Made by a program: the position numbers and the translations under genes. The notes under the pieces were generated by a model that worked only from the letters and a program-made list of their open reading frames with translations, made no database searches and was not told the origin of the DNA. DNA of 64,000 nt from Lycium barbarum (lineage: Eukaryota; Streptophyta; Magnoliopsida; Solanales; Solanaceae): positions 62,033,800 through 62,097,799 of the forward strand of contig NC_083341.1 in assembly GCF_019175385.1 (NCBI RefSeq), written 5' to 3'. Of this stretch, positions 47,287-58,481 are shown piece after piece (the stretch's first letter is position 1; the number at the start of each line of letters is the position of its first letter).

Positions 47287-50200
47287 ACCCCATATTACAA
47301 GCCACGTTTAGAGAGGTTATTAGGGATTAAAATATTTCTGGTGTTGAGGAGAAAACAGCGTAACATCAAAGGGTTTTGGCAACATTAACCGAGAGTGGGG
47401 AGGAGTAGAATTTTCAAGTATACATCGTATTCAGGTATTACACCAACTTCGTTCCATAACTATGCTTCTTGAATTGAATCAAGATGAGGAGTAAAGTTAG
47501 TTCTTTATTACATAGTGCAAATAAGGTATCTTTTGGGGGACAAAATAATTATGGGGTAATGATTTTGTTTCATAGGAATTGGGAATAACAATATTATATT
47601 ATAATGGACAAAACTTCTCTATGATATAGTTCTACTCTAATTTGCGGAGAATTCGTTGGGGCTTCTGCATATTTGTATAAATATTAACTCATGTGTTGGT
47701 ACTGGTTGATTAATGAGACCATCTCTGCCATATTATGTCGAGAAAACATTTTATTTTTTTAAACCAATACGTTTTGAACATGTGAGCGATTAATAAGATT
47801 AGTTGACTAATAGCAAGACAGTTAACGGACTTTGAATCCGAGGTGATCTATAATAATGGGATTAGTTTTTTCTAGATTAATTTGGACCAATTATTTATGT
47901 TATTAAACAGCTTAAGGCTATTGGATATCGTTTGAAAAGATATTTGGCGTTTCAAGAGAGGTTTGCGCACCGGTTATAAGACATTGTTCGTTCGGAAGCA
48001 CTTTGGAAGGGAAAAGCTTTGGTGTGAGAGTTTGTGGCACCTGTTCAGCATTGAGGTAGGTTACGGTCTACTTTAGTTAGACTCTGATTAGAGAATCGTA
48101 TGTAGTTGTAGATATTGATGGGGATAGCATGATAGGCCTTCGGGCATGAAGTGGAGGTGAATTCCAATTAGGTTGGCTCTATCAGCTGTTATGTGGGCTT
48201 GTTTCCATATGTGTTATTTCCCGTGATTATCACATGTTTGTGTCTCTGTCACATACTAGCTCACTCATCACATGAAAATGAATGGTAATATTAATATGAC
48301 TTATAATTGTTGATTGTATATTGGTGATATTGTTGAGATTCATATCATGCATGACTTGCCTTCCCTATTATTCTTGTGATGATGGTGAGGTAAGCGATTG
48401 AGAAACTCTAAGGTCTTTGCCGGAGATTGAGAGTGACAGAGAGACTCCGAGGTCCTTGCTGGAGATTGAGAGTGATTGATAGCCTCCAAGGTTTCTGCCG
48501 AAGAGCACGAATGGTACATGGACTTCGCGGGTCCCCCATGGGTCATTGCTTTGAGGCACTGCCCTTAGCATGTGTGTACGAGAGTGGAGTAAGAGAGGTG
48601 ACTGTTGCATTGCATTACATTCATCCACTCATATATTTGACTGATTATTTGGTGAACTATATCTGTCTTGGTTGATTTCATGATTCCTTTACACTTTACT
48701 TGTATATAATACGTGACCATACATGTTTGCTCTATGTGCTACTTGTTAGTTTCCACTTCTTCATGCGTTATCTAATCATTGTCGGCCTATGATGCTTACC
48801 GGTACCAGTGTTGTACTGATACTACTCTTGCTGCACTTTTTGTTGAGTGCAGAGTACGATCCAAGCTCCAGTTCTACACCCCGTGACTGATACGCGAGGG
48901 CGATATCTTTCAGTCATTCAGGGTTTGCTACTTGGTCATCTGTGGACCCTGAAGGACCTCCTTTATTTTTTTCTGTTTTTTGTATTCGACAGAAAATACG
49001 TAGCCTTCGGGTATTTTCAGACTTGTATTCCGTACTATGTTTAGCGCTCTTGTACCCTTTGACCAGATTTTGGGGTTGTCGTGACATTTCTAGTTATGAT
49101 AAGTATTTAAGACTTGATAACTTCTTCTTATTTAATTTTCTGCTTATTTAACTTGTTATTAGTAATGTGGTTCGCCTACTCGGAGGGATAGTGTAGGTGC
49201 CACCACGACTAGCGAATTGGGTCGTGACAATAGCTAATATTGGTGTATCTTCAGTTGTTTGGTTTATGTATATCAGAAGTTCAGACCCTTTAGTAACTGT
49301 TCTTCATATTGGCCTTTGATAGGCTCTGTTCATGATCCATTTTCTTGTTGCTTCTTAGCTGCTTAATATTATTTTCTGTATGATATCAACTTCTATGTCC
49401 TCTTATGTGCTTTAAGTTAGGTAACAAAACAATGTGGTATTGGAAGTTAACATACAAGTCAATATTTTGGTAATGATGTTTACTTATCTATAGGACTTCA
49501 GCATATATATGAAGCATCTCATTTTGAAACAATCAATAAGCATTCAATAATCAGTACTCTGCAATTTGCGCAGAGCCACCAAATTAAAATGACCTTGCTC
49601 GATAAAATAATTATTAACTAATAAAAACGCCCATTCCTAATTTTACAAGCAGAAATTAGCCCATTTTAGGCCCATGTTGAAAAAAACCGAATTAGAAAAG
49701 AACCGAATCAAATTTTAAAAAACCAAATCGAACCGAACTAATTCGGTGCGGTGTTCGGTGTCCACTTTCAAAAACCGAACTTTGAAAAAACCAAACCAAA
49801 GAACCGAATGCCCACCCCTATAAGACAAGATGATGTGGCACCTCTCTGTGGCGTAATAACACCAATTATCTTTTTTTTGGCATTTTTTCTATTTTCCCCA
49901 TGTTTTATCTATATTAAAAACAAATCAAAGTCACTCATTTAACTCTCTTAATTATGTTAAATGTGCTATGTTAATTAGTCAATTATGTACCTCTTTGTAA
50001 AAACTTGATTTTTTTCTTCCATTCCCAACAATTGTACGTTCATTGGAGTAAGGTTTAATTACTCCACTAATACTCAGTTAATGGTATTAAAACATGGTCT
50101 TCATTAGCCAAAATGGTAGAGGCTCATACGTTGCCAAAATGACTTATTGTAACTCTTCTAATTTTCATTAACTCATGATAAATGAATGAGTATAAAAACT

Positions 50201-50552
50201 CTATAAATTTTATTTGGCCACGGCACACTCTTCGTCTTCCCTCCCTATGTTTTACCCCATTTCTAATTACCCTTCCACTATGAAGCCAAAAGCCATGAAA
50301 ATAATAATATGATCCTGTATGCAATGAGAAAGTTTTGCCCAGGTGGAGTATTGTTTGGCTAACCGTCACTCATGCAAAGTCAGAGGAAGTTTTGTCTCTG
50401 TCTTTTTTTTTTTTTTGGTAAGTGATATAGGGTTCTTAAACTTATTGTTGGTTCTTGCAAAATTTGCAGTGGTTTAAATCATGGGGTTGATCTATTAATC
50501 CTGATTCCTATGAATATATATGTGTTGCCTTTTTGAAGCATAAATAACGCTC

Positions 50553-50675
50553 AACAACAACAACAACAACAAGCCCAGTATAATCCCACTATGTGGGGTC
50601 TGGAGAGGGTAGAGTGTACGCAGACCTAACCCCCACCTTGAAAGGTAGGGCGGCTGTTTCCGAAAGACCCTCGGC
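50553..50675 (-). mobile_element. TE12: TS-type SINE, probably 5'-truncated
   Basis: Minus-strand sequence with GGTCTGCGTACACTCTACCC, CAGACCCCACATAGTGGGAT, TACTGGGCTTGTTGTTG and a GTT-repeat tail. These are the hallmark 3' parts of the tobacco TS SINE family. Flanked by a perfect 19-bp duplication TGAAGCATAAATAACGCTC (50534-50552 and 50676-50694). At 123 bp it is shorter than a full TS element, and no clear tRNA-like box B is visible, so it is probably truncated at its start. Mobilised in trans by LINE enzymes. Confidence 0.88.
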
Positions 50676-51898
50676 TGAAGCATAAATAACGCTCCTACTA
50701 CTGAATTGGTTTACTTTTAGTAAAATTTAAAATTTCAAAGTAACTTTGCTTTTCTATTTGCTTGAATTGATGTTCAGAATCCTAACTCTTCTCTGATAAA
50801 ATTTCATGTGGAATTTCATGTTTCTTGAGTTTTACCTTAAAGAAAGATGAAAGGCAACAACAAAATATGGAGAAGATAACGATAGAATAATGATGTTACT
50901 CTCAAGGTCTGCGTACATGATAAATATTTTTATAGCCTTCTAATACTCTTTTTTTTTCCTAATTTGTATTTTTCTTTTACCGCATAAAAGTAAACTCAGT
51001 TGCGATTGTATTCATATTAGTAGCATTTTATTTCTCTACATGTCTGGTGTAATTTTTTGTGTTATGTTTTTGTTTGTAGTAGTGGCATAATGGTATAATC
51101 TTTTTAGTCTGGAGTGTTCAATTTGTTGTAGCCATTATATTGTGTAGATCGAGAGAATTTTGCAAAAAGACAAATTGTTATCCGATTCTATTGGTGTTTC
51201 AATATTATTGGTGATAATAAGCTGTTTATTATGCATGAATATTGAAGGATCGACATTAAAGCATGCTATATGAACATTATGATTGATCTCTTCAAAGTAA
51301 ACGGAGTAGAGAATTCTCACATCTAAAGTAATGTTTCACAGAGACAACAAATCCAAGTAGGGCAATGGCCTAATTCCTCTCTCCAAGTAATTGATGTTAA
51401 CAACTCTCAATCGTGTCTTACCAATATTATGTGACCTTTTTTCTTCTCTTGTATTTCCTTTTCCAAACTACAAGTAGACCAAAGTACTAGCGTTAGAGTC
51501 TATAACTTTTACAATTCTCTTAATATGTTTTTATAATACTAACAATATAAAGAGCACTTCACTGTGTAAGTTTATAAGTATGATTTAGTGTAATACTCTG
51601 GGGGTAAATTTTTACCCTATGTCCTAATCGGTCATCTTAAGTTGAGCGAAGCAATTCTTCTATTCTATTTTTTTTGGTTTGTATTTTGTTTCATCAAAAG
51701 TTTACTCTAAATAGTGATGCGGGAAAGAGTGTTGAGAAGGGGACATCTTTTCATATGTATGACTTGATTTAAATATAATTGTAATTTAATATTTTGTGTA
51801 AATTATAAGAAGTTTTAGATAAATAAGATATTTCATAAGGTAGATTGTTTTTTACTAATGTTGTATTTGACCGCGCGAAGCACGGATAAGTTTACTAG

Positions 51899-52308
51899 TT
51901 TTATTATGACTTAACAAAATGTGAAAAAATTGATACGGAGTAAAGTGGCAGTCATGTCATAAGAATGGTGATCTAACACCTTTCTTTGGCCAGGATTCAT
52001 ATTTATCTTTTCTTTGCTCAAAATTTTGTCTCTTTTTCTTTAGTTACATTTAAAAACTAACCAAACCATACTATATTAAAAGCATGAAGGACTTTAGAAA
52101 TGTTGATTGAAATTTTTGCCCTTCATTAAAAGACTCTACAATAGGCAAAATTGTCATTTACTATTTTACTCAAATTATTATTATTTATTTAATTGTTTTC
52201 CTAATTTAGTAGTTTGAAATTAATTAGGTTTTGACTATTAAATATTTCCTTACCGTTCTGTGTTTCATAATCCCTGAAAATCGTCGTCTGTTTCTTTTGC
52301 GTTATGGG
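51899..52308. other. AT-rich spacer with decayed Helitron-like segments
   Basis: No gene. 51950-52010 resembles the post-5'-end segment of the Helitrons (ATGGTGATCTAACACCTTTC, ATTCATATTTATCTTTT). ACTATATTAAAAGCATGAAGG near 52069 looks like another Helitron-type 5' segment. Neither has a confirmed end. Confidence 0.45.
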
Positions 52309-53050
52309 TGTTTACCCCGAATTTGGATAATCAATTAAATTTGTGAGTGAGGTATAGGATATGTGGTTGTGCCTTGAATCTATTTGATAGAGAAAAGAAA
52401 TATATGAATATACTATGAAGAAGCAACTGATAATCGGTGGTTTGCTATAGATTTGCGTGTTTACTAACATATGAGTGTTACTTGATTGAATAAATTTAAG
52501 AGATGAACACAGCTAATGTGGACCGAAATTAGATATTTGCGAGAGAGATTTATATAGTTTTTCTATTACAAGAGTTCTTGATATGAGGAAGTTAACCATT
52601 TAAAAGTAGGGCAATGGCCCCTATTTATAGCATTGCCCCATGGGCTTCATACAACATGTGCGTCTGAAAAATAAAGAAAAAAAAAACTCTAAAGTGGAGC
52701 AGGTTGGATTAGGTTGATCGTACGGTCTGACACCCATACGATTGACAGTTGAACATGGCAGGACGCTATCGATACGTGGCAATCGCGTAACGGATCTCCC
52801 GGACCAACGGCTACGACCAAACGGACCAACAGCCACAACCAGACGGAGGAACGACCACGATCAAACGGAGGAACGGCCACGATCAGCTCGGCTATGAAGA
52901 AACTGGACCAATTGAAGATCTTCCCTCTCTTTGGTCAAAACACTCCTCCGGTCAAAAAAGAAAGCCTTCGTACAAATCCTCGTTTCTTTCTTCCCTTGGT
53001 CACCGGTATTACCGGCTCAGCGGATACCCAATTTTTACCGTATACTGATA
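52309..53050 (-). repeat. TE13 3' LTR
   Basis: Plus-strand left edge TGTTTACCCCGAATTTGG. The right edge is set at the minus-strand tract GGGAAGTTTGGGGAC (about 53051-53065) that precedes TATCAGTATACGG; this edge is inferred, because the partner LTR is cut by the window. Contains several GGCCACGATCAAACGGAGGA-like near-tandem units (52795-52885). Confidence 0.8.
52621..52630 (-). promoter_or_regulatory. TE13 LTR TATA box (3' copy)
   Basis: Minus-strand CTATAAATAG, about 310 bp before the LTR 3' end. The identical sequence occurs at 63727-63736 in the 5' LTR, where it would drive the genomic transcript leftward. Confidence 0.65.
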
Positions 53051-53319
53051 GTCCCCAAACTTCCCGAACCAAAGTTTTATCGGAGTAACGGGAAGTGAAT
53101 GAATCAAGGAACCGGTGGCTCCATTCGTCCGTTATTATCTTTTCATTTTGGCGGGAACAGTTGCGTCACGTCCCTCAGCCATCGGCCATGTGTAATATCC
53201 CGGATGGTCAGCTCTGACAACCGCCGCAACGCACGTCGTTTCAAGTCGATTCTCATTAATTATGGGACACGTGGCCTTCCCCGCTTGGCTGGGCTCTTGT
53301 AACCGCCCGATCCCATGCC

Positions 53320-53326
53320 TATAAAA
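53320..53326 (+). promoter_or_regulatory. Candidate TATA box of the TE13 antisense gene
   Basis: TATAAAA inside GCCTATAAAACGTC, followed about 30 bp on by a pyrimidine/A-rich leader (TCTTCACTTCAACATTTTT) and, 310 bp on, by the ATG at 53630. It lies outside the LTR and points opposite to the LTR promoter, so the antisense gene appears to have its own promoter. Inference from position and sequence. Confidence 0.55.
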
Positions 53327-53629
53327 CGTCTCTTACCTCTTCACTTCAACATTTTTACATCTTCACCTCTTCACCTCTCTATTTCAAGTTTTTTGCCTCT
53401 TACCCATTTCATCTTTTTACTCATAATCATCTGAAAACTTATTTTTGTTGTTGATTTGTTGTTTGCACTACGTGAGAAAGGAACGATACTGCCAATTTCT
53501 CACTCGTCGTTCTTGCGTGTTGCTACTTCCTCCTTTCGTTCTTTGCCATTTTTGAATTATTCTACTGTCACCTTCACTTTTTAACTTCTTTTTTGCATTC
53601 TCCCAAACTTTTTTTTCCCATATTTTCAA

Positions 53630-56483
53630 ATGTCTGCCAATACTGAAACTACTTCCCATGATGTCCTCTCGGTTTCTTCTCAAGGAACTGAGCCAACTTC
53701 TCCAGCCAAGGCAAAAAGCACCTTCGAGCCCACTGCCTCGGACATAATACCGGCCAAACCCAATTTCAACAAAGATTTTGAGGTCGAAAAGCCTTCTTCG
53801 GTATCCGATATAGGGTATGATGTGAGGCGGTATCCCTCATCCATTACCGAGGATAAACTTGATCTAGTCCGGACTGATTGTGGGTGGGACACCCGTTCAG
53901 TTCAAGTTTTTTCCCCCGGGCCAAGTGAATCAGTCACTGACCATCGGGAAGGTTTTTTATACATTTACACTTACCCCTTCACCCTCAAGCTCGACCTCCC
54001 AGTTTATCCGGTCATCTTGGACATGTGCCGGACCTATAATGTGACCTGGCACAGATTGGCCCGATCGTTTGGAGGGTCGTGGCCTGCCTCCGGCTGCTGG
54101 CCAATAGCACCAGGAAGGAGCTTACGCTGGCCCACTTGGTCCGTTTATATTCCCCGAGGTTGTTCCGGGGAGGCGTAATAAAACTCGCAAAGCGTAGCCG
54201 GAATCCATTTTTCTCAAAAATGGACGAAGATAGGGACAGGGTCTGGTTGGAGCGATATGTCCGGGTACGGACCTCGGACATTATCCCGGATAACTACATG
54301 CCTTTTCCGGAAAGGTGGAATAATAATCGTAAGTTTGAATTCTTTTTTAACAATTGCTTGTGTTTTGTTTGATCTTCAGCTTATCTATCTTCCCACTGCT
54401 CCTTATCTATGTTAGTCGTGGGTTGGATTCCTCCGGTCGTCCGGGATCTCAACGAATGGGTTGCTGCTCTACTCAGCCAGCATGTCCACGACAATCGGAC
54501 GTGGGGTCACCTGTCACGTGGCCGATGGGTCGCCCAGAACCATGGTAATATCCGGTTTATATCCGTATTCATTGCATCTTCTACCCTTCTGTAACATCTT
54601 TGATTTTCAGGTTTACCTAAGGGCTCGGAGGATCCAAGGCCGGAGTCAGCAGCAGATCCAGCAACGTCGGCACCCGAGTTCGATTCGGCGGGTGCCTCTC
54701 GTATTTTTGCTGCCGCCGCCAAGAGAAAAAGGCCCTCGGACAAAGGGCCGAAACCAAAGAAACGGGCGAGGAGCGTTGTTAGGACTTTGAGGGATGAGGC
54801 AGATCCTGAGCTCCTCGTTCGAAGTATCAGTATGGCCCCTTCCGTGGCTGCCATTCCGGAGGGTGGCATCACCGTTTCACCCCTTCTTTCAACCGGATAA
54901 AGACCTTCGGTTCCGGCATTACCTACAGGTGCGGAAGAAATTCTTTACCCGACTCCTCTAAGGTCGATTGAATTCGTCGATATTTCAGGTGAAGCTTCTT
55001 CCGAGGAAACCCCCTTGCAAAGGACAAGAAGATCCGGGAGGGCAGCAGCTGCCGAAGCGGGTCAAAGAACTGAGTCGGTCCCGGAGATCGAAGGCCCCAT
55101 AGATGTGGGTCCGCTGCCTGACTATGAGCCTGTTGCGACTACGAAGAGACCCCCTCTTTTGCTGAAGCAGCTGAGGCCGTTCCAAGTTCTCCAACTCCGG
55201 CTTCAAGGTCGGATGAGTTTGAGGACATGTTCTCGAGCACTCCTCCCGCTATCGGCGAAGCTGCTGGATTCGGAAATCTCCCGATCCCTCGGGCCACGAG
55301 GGCGGCTAGCCGGACCTCCGAATCTGGTGCCAGGGATAGCTTGGTTTGCATTTTTCCGGCCCCAAGTGTGGAGCCGAGGAGGACAAGATCGGCTACGATC
55401 ACCGTTCCCGAGGATTGCAGCTTTCTTTCTCGCCCGGTGGGCATAGCAGGCTATTTGAGGCCTCTTGTCTCGGACTCGGATAAGCGAAAGATGAACGGGG
55501 TCTCTTGGCATTGCCTCATTAACGAGGGTATGCACGCGGGCAACCGGGTAAGTTTATCAGCCATCCTTGCATAATTTCACTGAGAATTTTTAGTCTCGTT
55601 TGTTCAAGTTTTTAAATTGCTTTATTTGTAGAGTGTGGTGCTCATCAACGAGGCTTTCGTCCGTGCCCAGCAAGAGGTGGTCGACCTCAAGGGCCAGCTG
55701 GATGCTCAAAGCCGAGAGACCGAGAAATTTTTGCATCTTCTGCGGGTGAAGGAGGATGAGTTGAATCAAGCAATTACTCTTTCCAACCTCCGACCCGAGC
55801 TCGACGCAGCAAAGGCCTAAAATCGTCAGTTAAAGGGTGAGCTGGCCGCGATGGCCGAATATAATCGGAGTCTCGAAGCTGACAAGATCGGCCTTAGCCG
55901 AGACAATACTAATTTATCCTCAAGGCTTGGTGAGTTTGAAAACACCGTCGCTCAACTCCGGGAGGAGCTGGACTCTGTCAAGTCCGATGTTACGAGCATG
56001 GCCGAGAGGCATCGGCAGCTCGAATCCGAGAATGCCCGGAACAAAGAACGCATGAGGGTGCTCGAGGAGAAGGCGGAGAAAAGGGGCCAGGTATGTGTTG
56101 ATCTAAGAACCGAGCTCGAAGAGACAGTTGATGCTAATGACACTCTCAAGGCCGAGCTCGAGTCAGCCATCTAAATGCAGAATGTCCTCGGAGAGGCTCG
56201 GGATGTTTTGGCGGCAAAGTTAGCCCAGGCCGAGGCCAATTTGGAAGAGGCTCTGAAGAGCGTGGAGGCCGCCGAGGCTCATGCTACTATTGCTGCCGAA
56301 TATGAGAAATGGAAGTCTCGGAGGATCACCCTCGAGCAAGCCGAGCACGGCTTTACAGATCTTCCGGCCCTGATTCTCGAGGCTAAAAGAGTCGAGGAAG
56401 AGGCTAAGGGTGCCCTCGGGTCTGACTCCGACGACTCTGAGCGGACAGTGTCCGAAGACTCCGGATCTAGCCATGCCGGATAG
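53630..56483 (+). pseudogene. Antisense four-exon gene of TE13 (putative gypsy-type transposon domain plus coiled coil)
   Basis: Exon 1 53630-54328, exon 2 from 54416 (or 54380) to 54544, exon 3 54611-55547, exon 4 55632-56483; introns have GT...AG ends (GTAAGTTT...GTTAG, GTAATA...TTCAG, GTAAGTTT...TGTAG) and phases agree across joins. N-terminal Ser/Pro-rich leader, then GFLYIYTYPFTLKLDLP, CRTYNV, LARSF and ELTLAHLVRLYSPR, which I recognise as the putative gypsy-type transposon domain (PF04195 type) found in plant Tat elements. WGHLSRGRWVAQNHG ends exon 2. Exon 3 has a basic KRKRP/KPKKRAR stretch that could be a nuclear signal. Exon 4 is a long Glu/Leu/Ala-rich coiled coil. Breaks: one-base loss near 54072, TAA 54898-54900, shift near 55138, TAA 55818-55820 and 56172-56174. 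Function unknown. Confidence 0.8.
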
Positions 56484-57557
56484 ATTAGGGCCTGTACTTA
56501 GCTTTTTTTTTTTTTTTTTTTTTTGCCTTTGTAGGAGTCTCTGATGTAAAAATTCTTCATATAAATAGAACATGTATTTTCCTTGATTCTTTTACTTTGT
56601 TTGAATGTTTGTTGCGACTTCCGACCGAACTACCGGTCTGCTTTAAAGAGTCACTATTTCTGACTATGCCTGAATATCGGCTTTTCACTTCATCCGGTAC
56701 ATTTTGTCCGAGAAATTTACTGAGTTTTTTCCCGTGGGACTTATCTTATGCTTTGTGAATTCGGATGTCTCCGAATCGCGACGGGCATTTTTAGGGCCAG
56801 AATTTTTCGGCTATTTTTATTTTTTAGGGCCGGTATTTTTCGAACACCTGAATCTCAGCCTTAGCTAAATTTTGATGTAAGAGTCCTCGTTTGTGGGGTT
56901 AACGATTTTCGCTCGAATCGCTATGACCTAGCTGCCTTTGTCGAATTTTGACCGTAATGCCCGGTATTGGGTATATGAATGAAGTAGTGCCGAAATACGG
57001 CGGTAATCCTCGGGGTAAAGTGCTTTAACAGGAAGACATCCGAAATATCGTTATCCAAACTTTCGATAATTTTTTCACTGCAAGTATTTATATACATGAG
57101 GAACTTTTTTCCTTCTGCCTTTGTCGTAGCAAATACTAAATGGACACGATTCATTCTGATCGTTTGGTCCTTACATCGGAACCTAATGCAGAAGGTCCGG
57201 CTCTTGGTTTTGCCGTAGTAAATATTGCGTGGACACGATTCATTCTGATCATTTGGTCCTTACATCGGAACCTAGTATTTTTGGTCCGGTTTTTCTTGTT
57301 GAGCTTCCCCGATTTCTGCTAACCGGGGTAAACTTTGAAGTGGGTATTATAGTCCCCTAGCCCCTATCCGAGCTGCAAGATCGGTTGAGTGCTATCAATT
57401 CCCCATTCGTACAGTGCGACCCCGAGTATCCGGACGTTTGTCCTTTATCTTCGTCGAGTAACACGTTGTACTTGTTGCCTCATTAAAAACCTTGTCGGAA
57501 AACCCATTTTGGGACAAAACCATACTAAGGAAAAGAGTGCAACACGTGTTTTCAGAT
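56484..57557. other. TE13 spacer between convergent antisense gene and pol
   Basis: Non-coding. Holds a T22-type run (56501-56522), two TTTTTAGGGCC-GAATTTTTCGG/TATTTTTCGA segments (56788-56842) and an 88-bp tandem duplication (57119-57300). Both genes end into this spacer, so it should contain both 3' ends; no clear polyadenylation signal decided. Confidence 0.7.
57119..57300. repeat. Two 88-bp tandem repeats downstream of TE13 pol
   Basis: TGGACACGATTCATTCTGAT starts at 57141 and again at 57229, each followed by TTTGGTCCTTACATCGGAAC. Preceded by GTCGTAGCAAATA/GCCGTAGTAAATA. Retand-type elements are known to carry tandem repeats in this position. Confidence 0.9.
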
Positions 57558-58481
57558 CTAGATTCTTTTCTTCAGCTGGTACTTGACTTTCTGCAAAAAG
57601 AAAGAGGTTAATTTGAAAATATGCGGAGTCCATACCTCAGCAGTAGTATCTTTTGGATGAGCCACGTTCCAGTTGTTGCGCAACCGTTTCCCGTCCATGG
57701 ATTCCAACTGGTACGATCCTTTGCCCGTTGTCTCGGTTATCTTGTACGGTCCTTCCCAGTTCGGACCCAGTTTTCCTTCGTTGGGATTCTTGGTGTTCAA
57801 GGTAACTTTTCGAAGCACCAAGTCCCCAACTTGGAAATGACGAAAATTGGCTCTCCGATTGTAGTACCTTTCCACTCTCTGTTTCCGGGCTACAATACGG
57901 ACCAACGCGTTTTCGCGAAGTTCATCCGTGAGGTCGAGTTTTACGGCCATGGCCTCCTCATTCGACTCCTCGATCGTATATCTGAACCGGAGAGTCGGTT
58001 CACCAACTTCTACGGGAATAAGGGCTTCAGCCCCGTACACCAACGAGAAAGGAGTTTCTCCCGTGCTTGATTTTGATGTGGTTCTGTAAGCCCACAACAC
58101 CTCCGGTAATATTTCCCTCCAATGATGTTTTGATGCTTCGAGTCTTTTCCTCAGATTTTGGATTATTGTCTTGTTCGTGGATTCCGCCTGTCCGTTCGCA
58201 CACGGGTGATATGGAGCTGATACAATTCTCTTGATCTTCAGCCCCTCGAGGAAATCGTTGACTTTGCCACCCATGAACTGGGGTCCGTTATCACAAGTTA
58301 TCTCGGCAGGGATGCCGAAACGACAGATGATGTGATCCCATATGAAGTCAATGACTTCCTTTTCTCTGATTTTTTCAAAGGCCCGCGCTTCAACCCATTT
58401 GGAGAAATAATCAGTCATAAACAAAATAAAATGGGCTTTACCTGGTGCCATGGTAATGGACTGACTATGTCTATTCCTCAC
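57558..58481 (-). pseudogene. int: TE13 integrase core and C-terminal domain
   Basis: Starts inside the region after the zinc finger (SITMAPGKAHF). Catalytic DD35E residues are intact: D in LFMTDYFSKW, D in ITCDNGPQF, E in NGQAESTNKT. The GPY/F-type domain follows (QVGDLVLRKV, KLGPNWEGPYKI). It is one base out of frame with the RT-RNase H part: near 58449, LP is followed directly by MAPG where one C appears missing. An otherwise complete 300-residue segment; ends by a TAA-type stop at 57558. Confidence 0.93.

Larger units (their letters stand above)
47008..49229 (+). repeat. TE11: solo LTR of a gypsy element inside the hAT
   Basis: Starts TGTAACGACTCGTTTGGTC and ends GGGTCGTGACA, the terminal types of the TE5/TE7 LTRs. 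It is flanked by ATAGA (47003-47007) and ATAGC (49230-49234), a target duplication with one change. No primer site or coding follows, so unequal recombination between two LTRs probably removed the interior. Confidence 0.82.
46528..49820 (+). mobile_element. TE10: non-autonomous hAT transposon inside TE9
   Basis: Terminal inverted repeats TAGGGCTGGGCATAAACACC (left) and, on the opposite strand, TAGGGGTGGGCATTCGGTTC (right), followed inward by repeated CCGAA/TTCGG segments. 8-bp target duplication TAGACAAG (46520-46527), matched by TAAGACAAG (49821-49829) with one extra A. Without the solo LTR the element is about 1.07 kb and has no transposase. TAGGG(G)TGGGCA ends and 8-bp duplications are typical of plant hAT elements. 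Confidence 0.8.
46489..51898 (+). mobile_element. TE9: non-autonomous Helitron carrying hAT and SINE insertions
   Basis: 5' end TCTATATTTATACATACTAT at 46489; its body AAGCTAGGCATAGACAAG continues after the hAT as GATGATGTGGCACCTCTCTG (49830). The 3' end has a small GC-rich hairpin, CCGCGCGAAGCACGG (51871-51885), then CTAG (51895-51898) followed by T. This is the CTRR terminus with its upstream stem-loop. No Rep/helicase coding is visible, so it depends on an autonomous partner. Host length without insertions is about 2 kb. Confidence 0.72.

Noticed and set aside
56501..56522. T run as a terminator or SINE/LINE tail
   Set aside because: No target duplication or element next to it; a plain homopolymer in the TE13 spacer.
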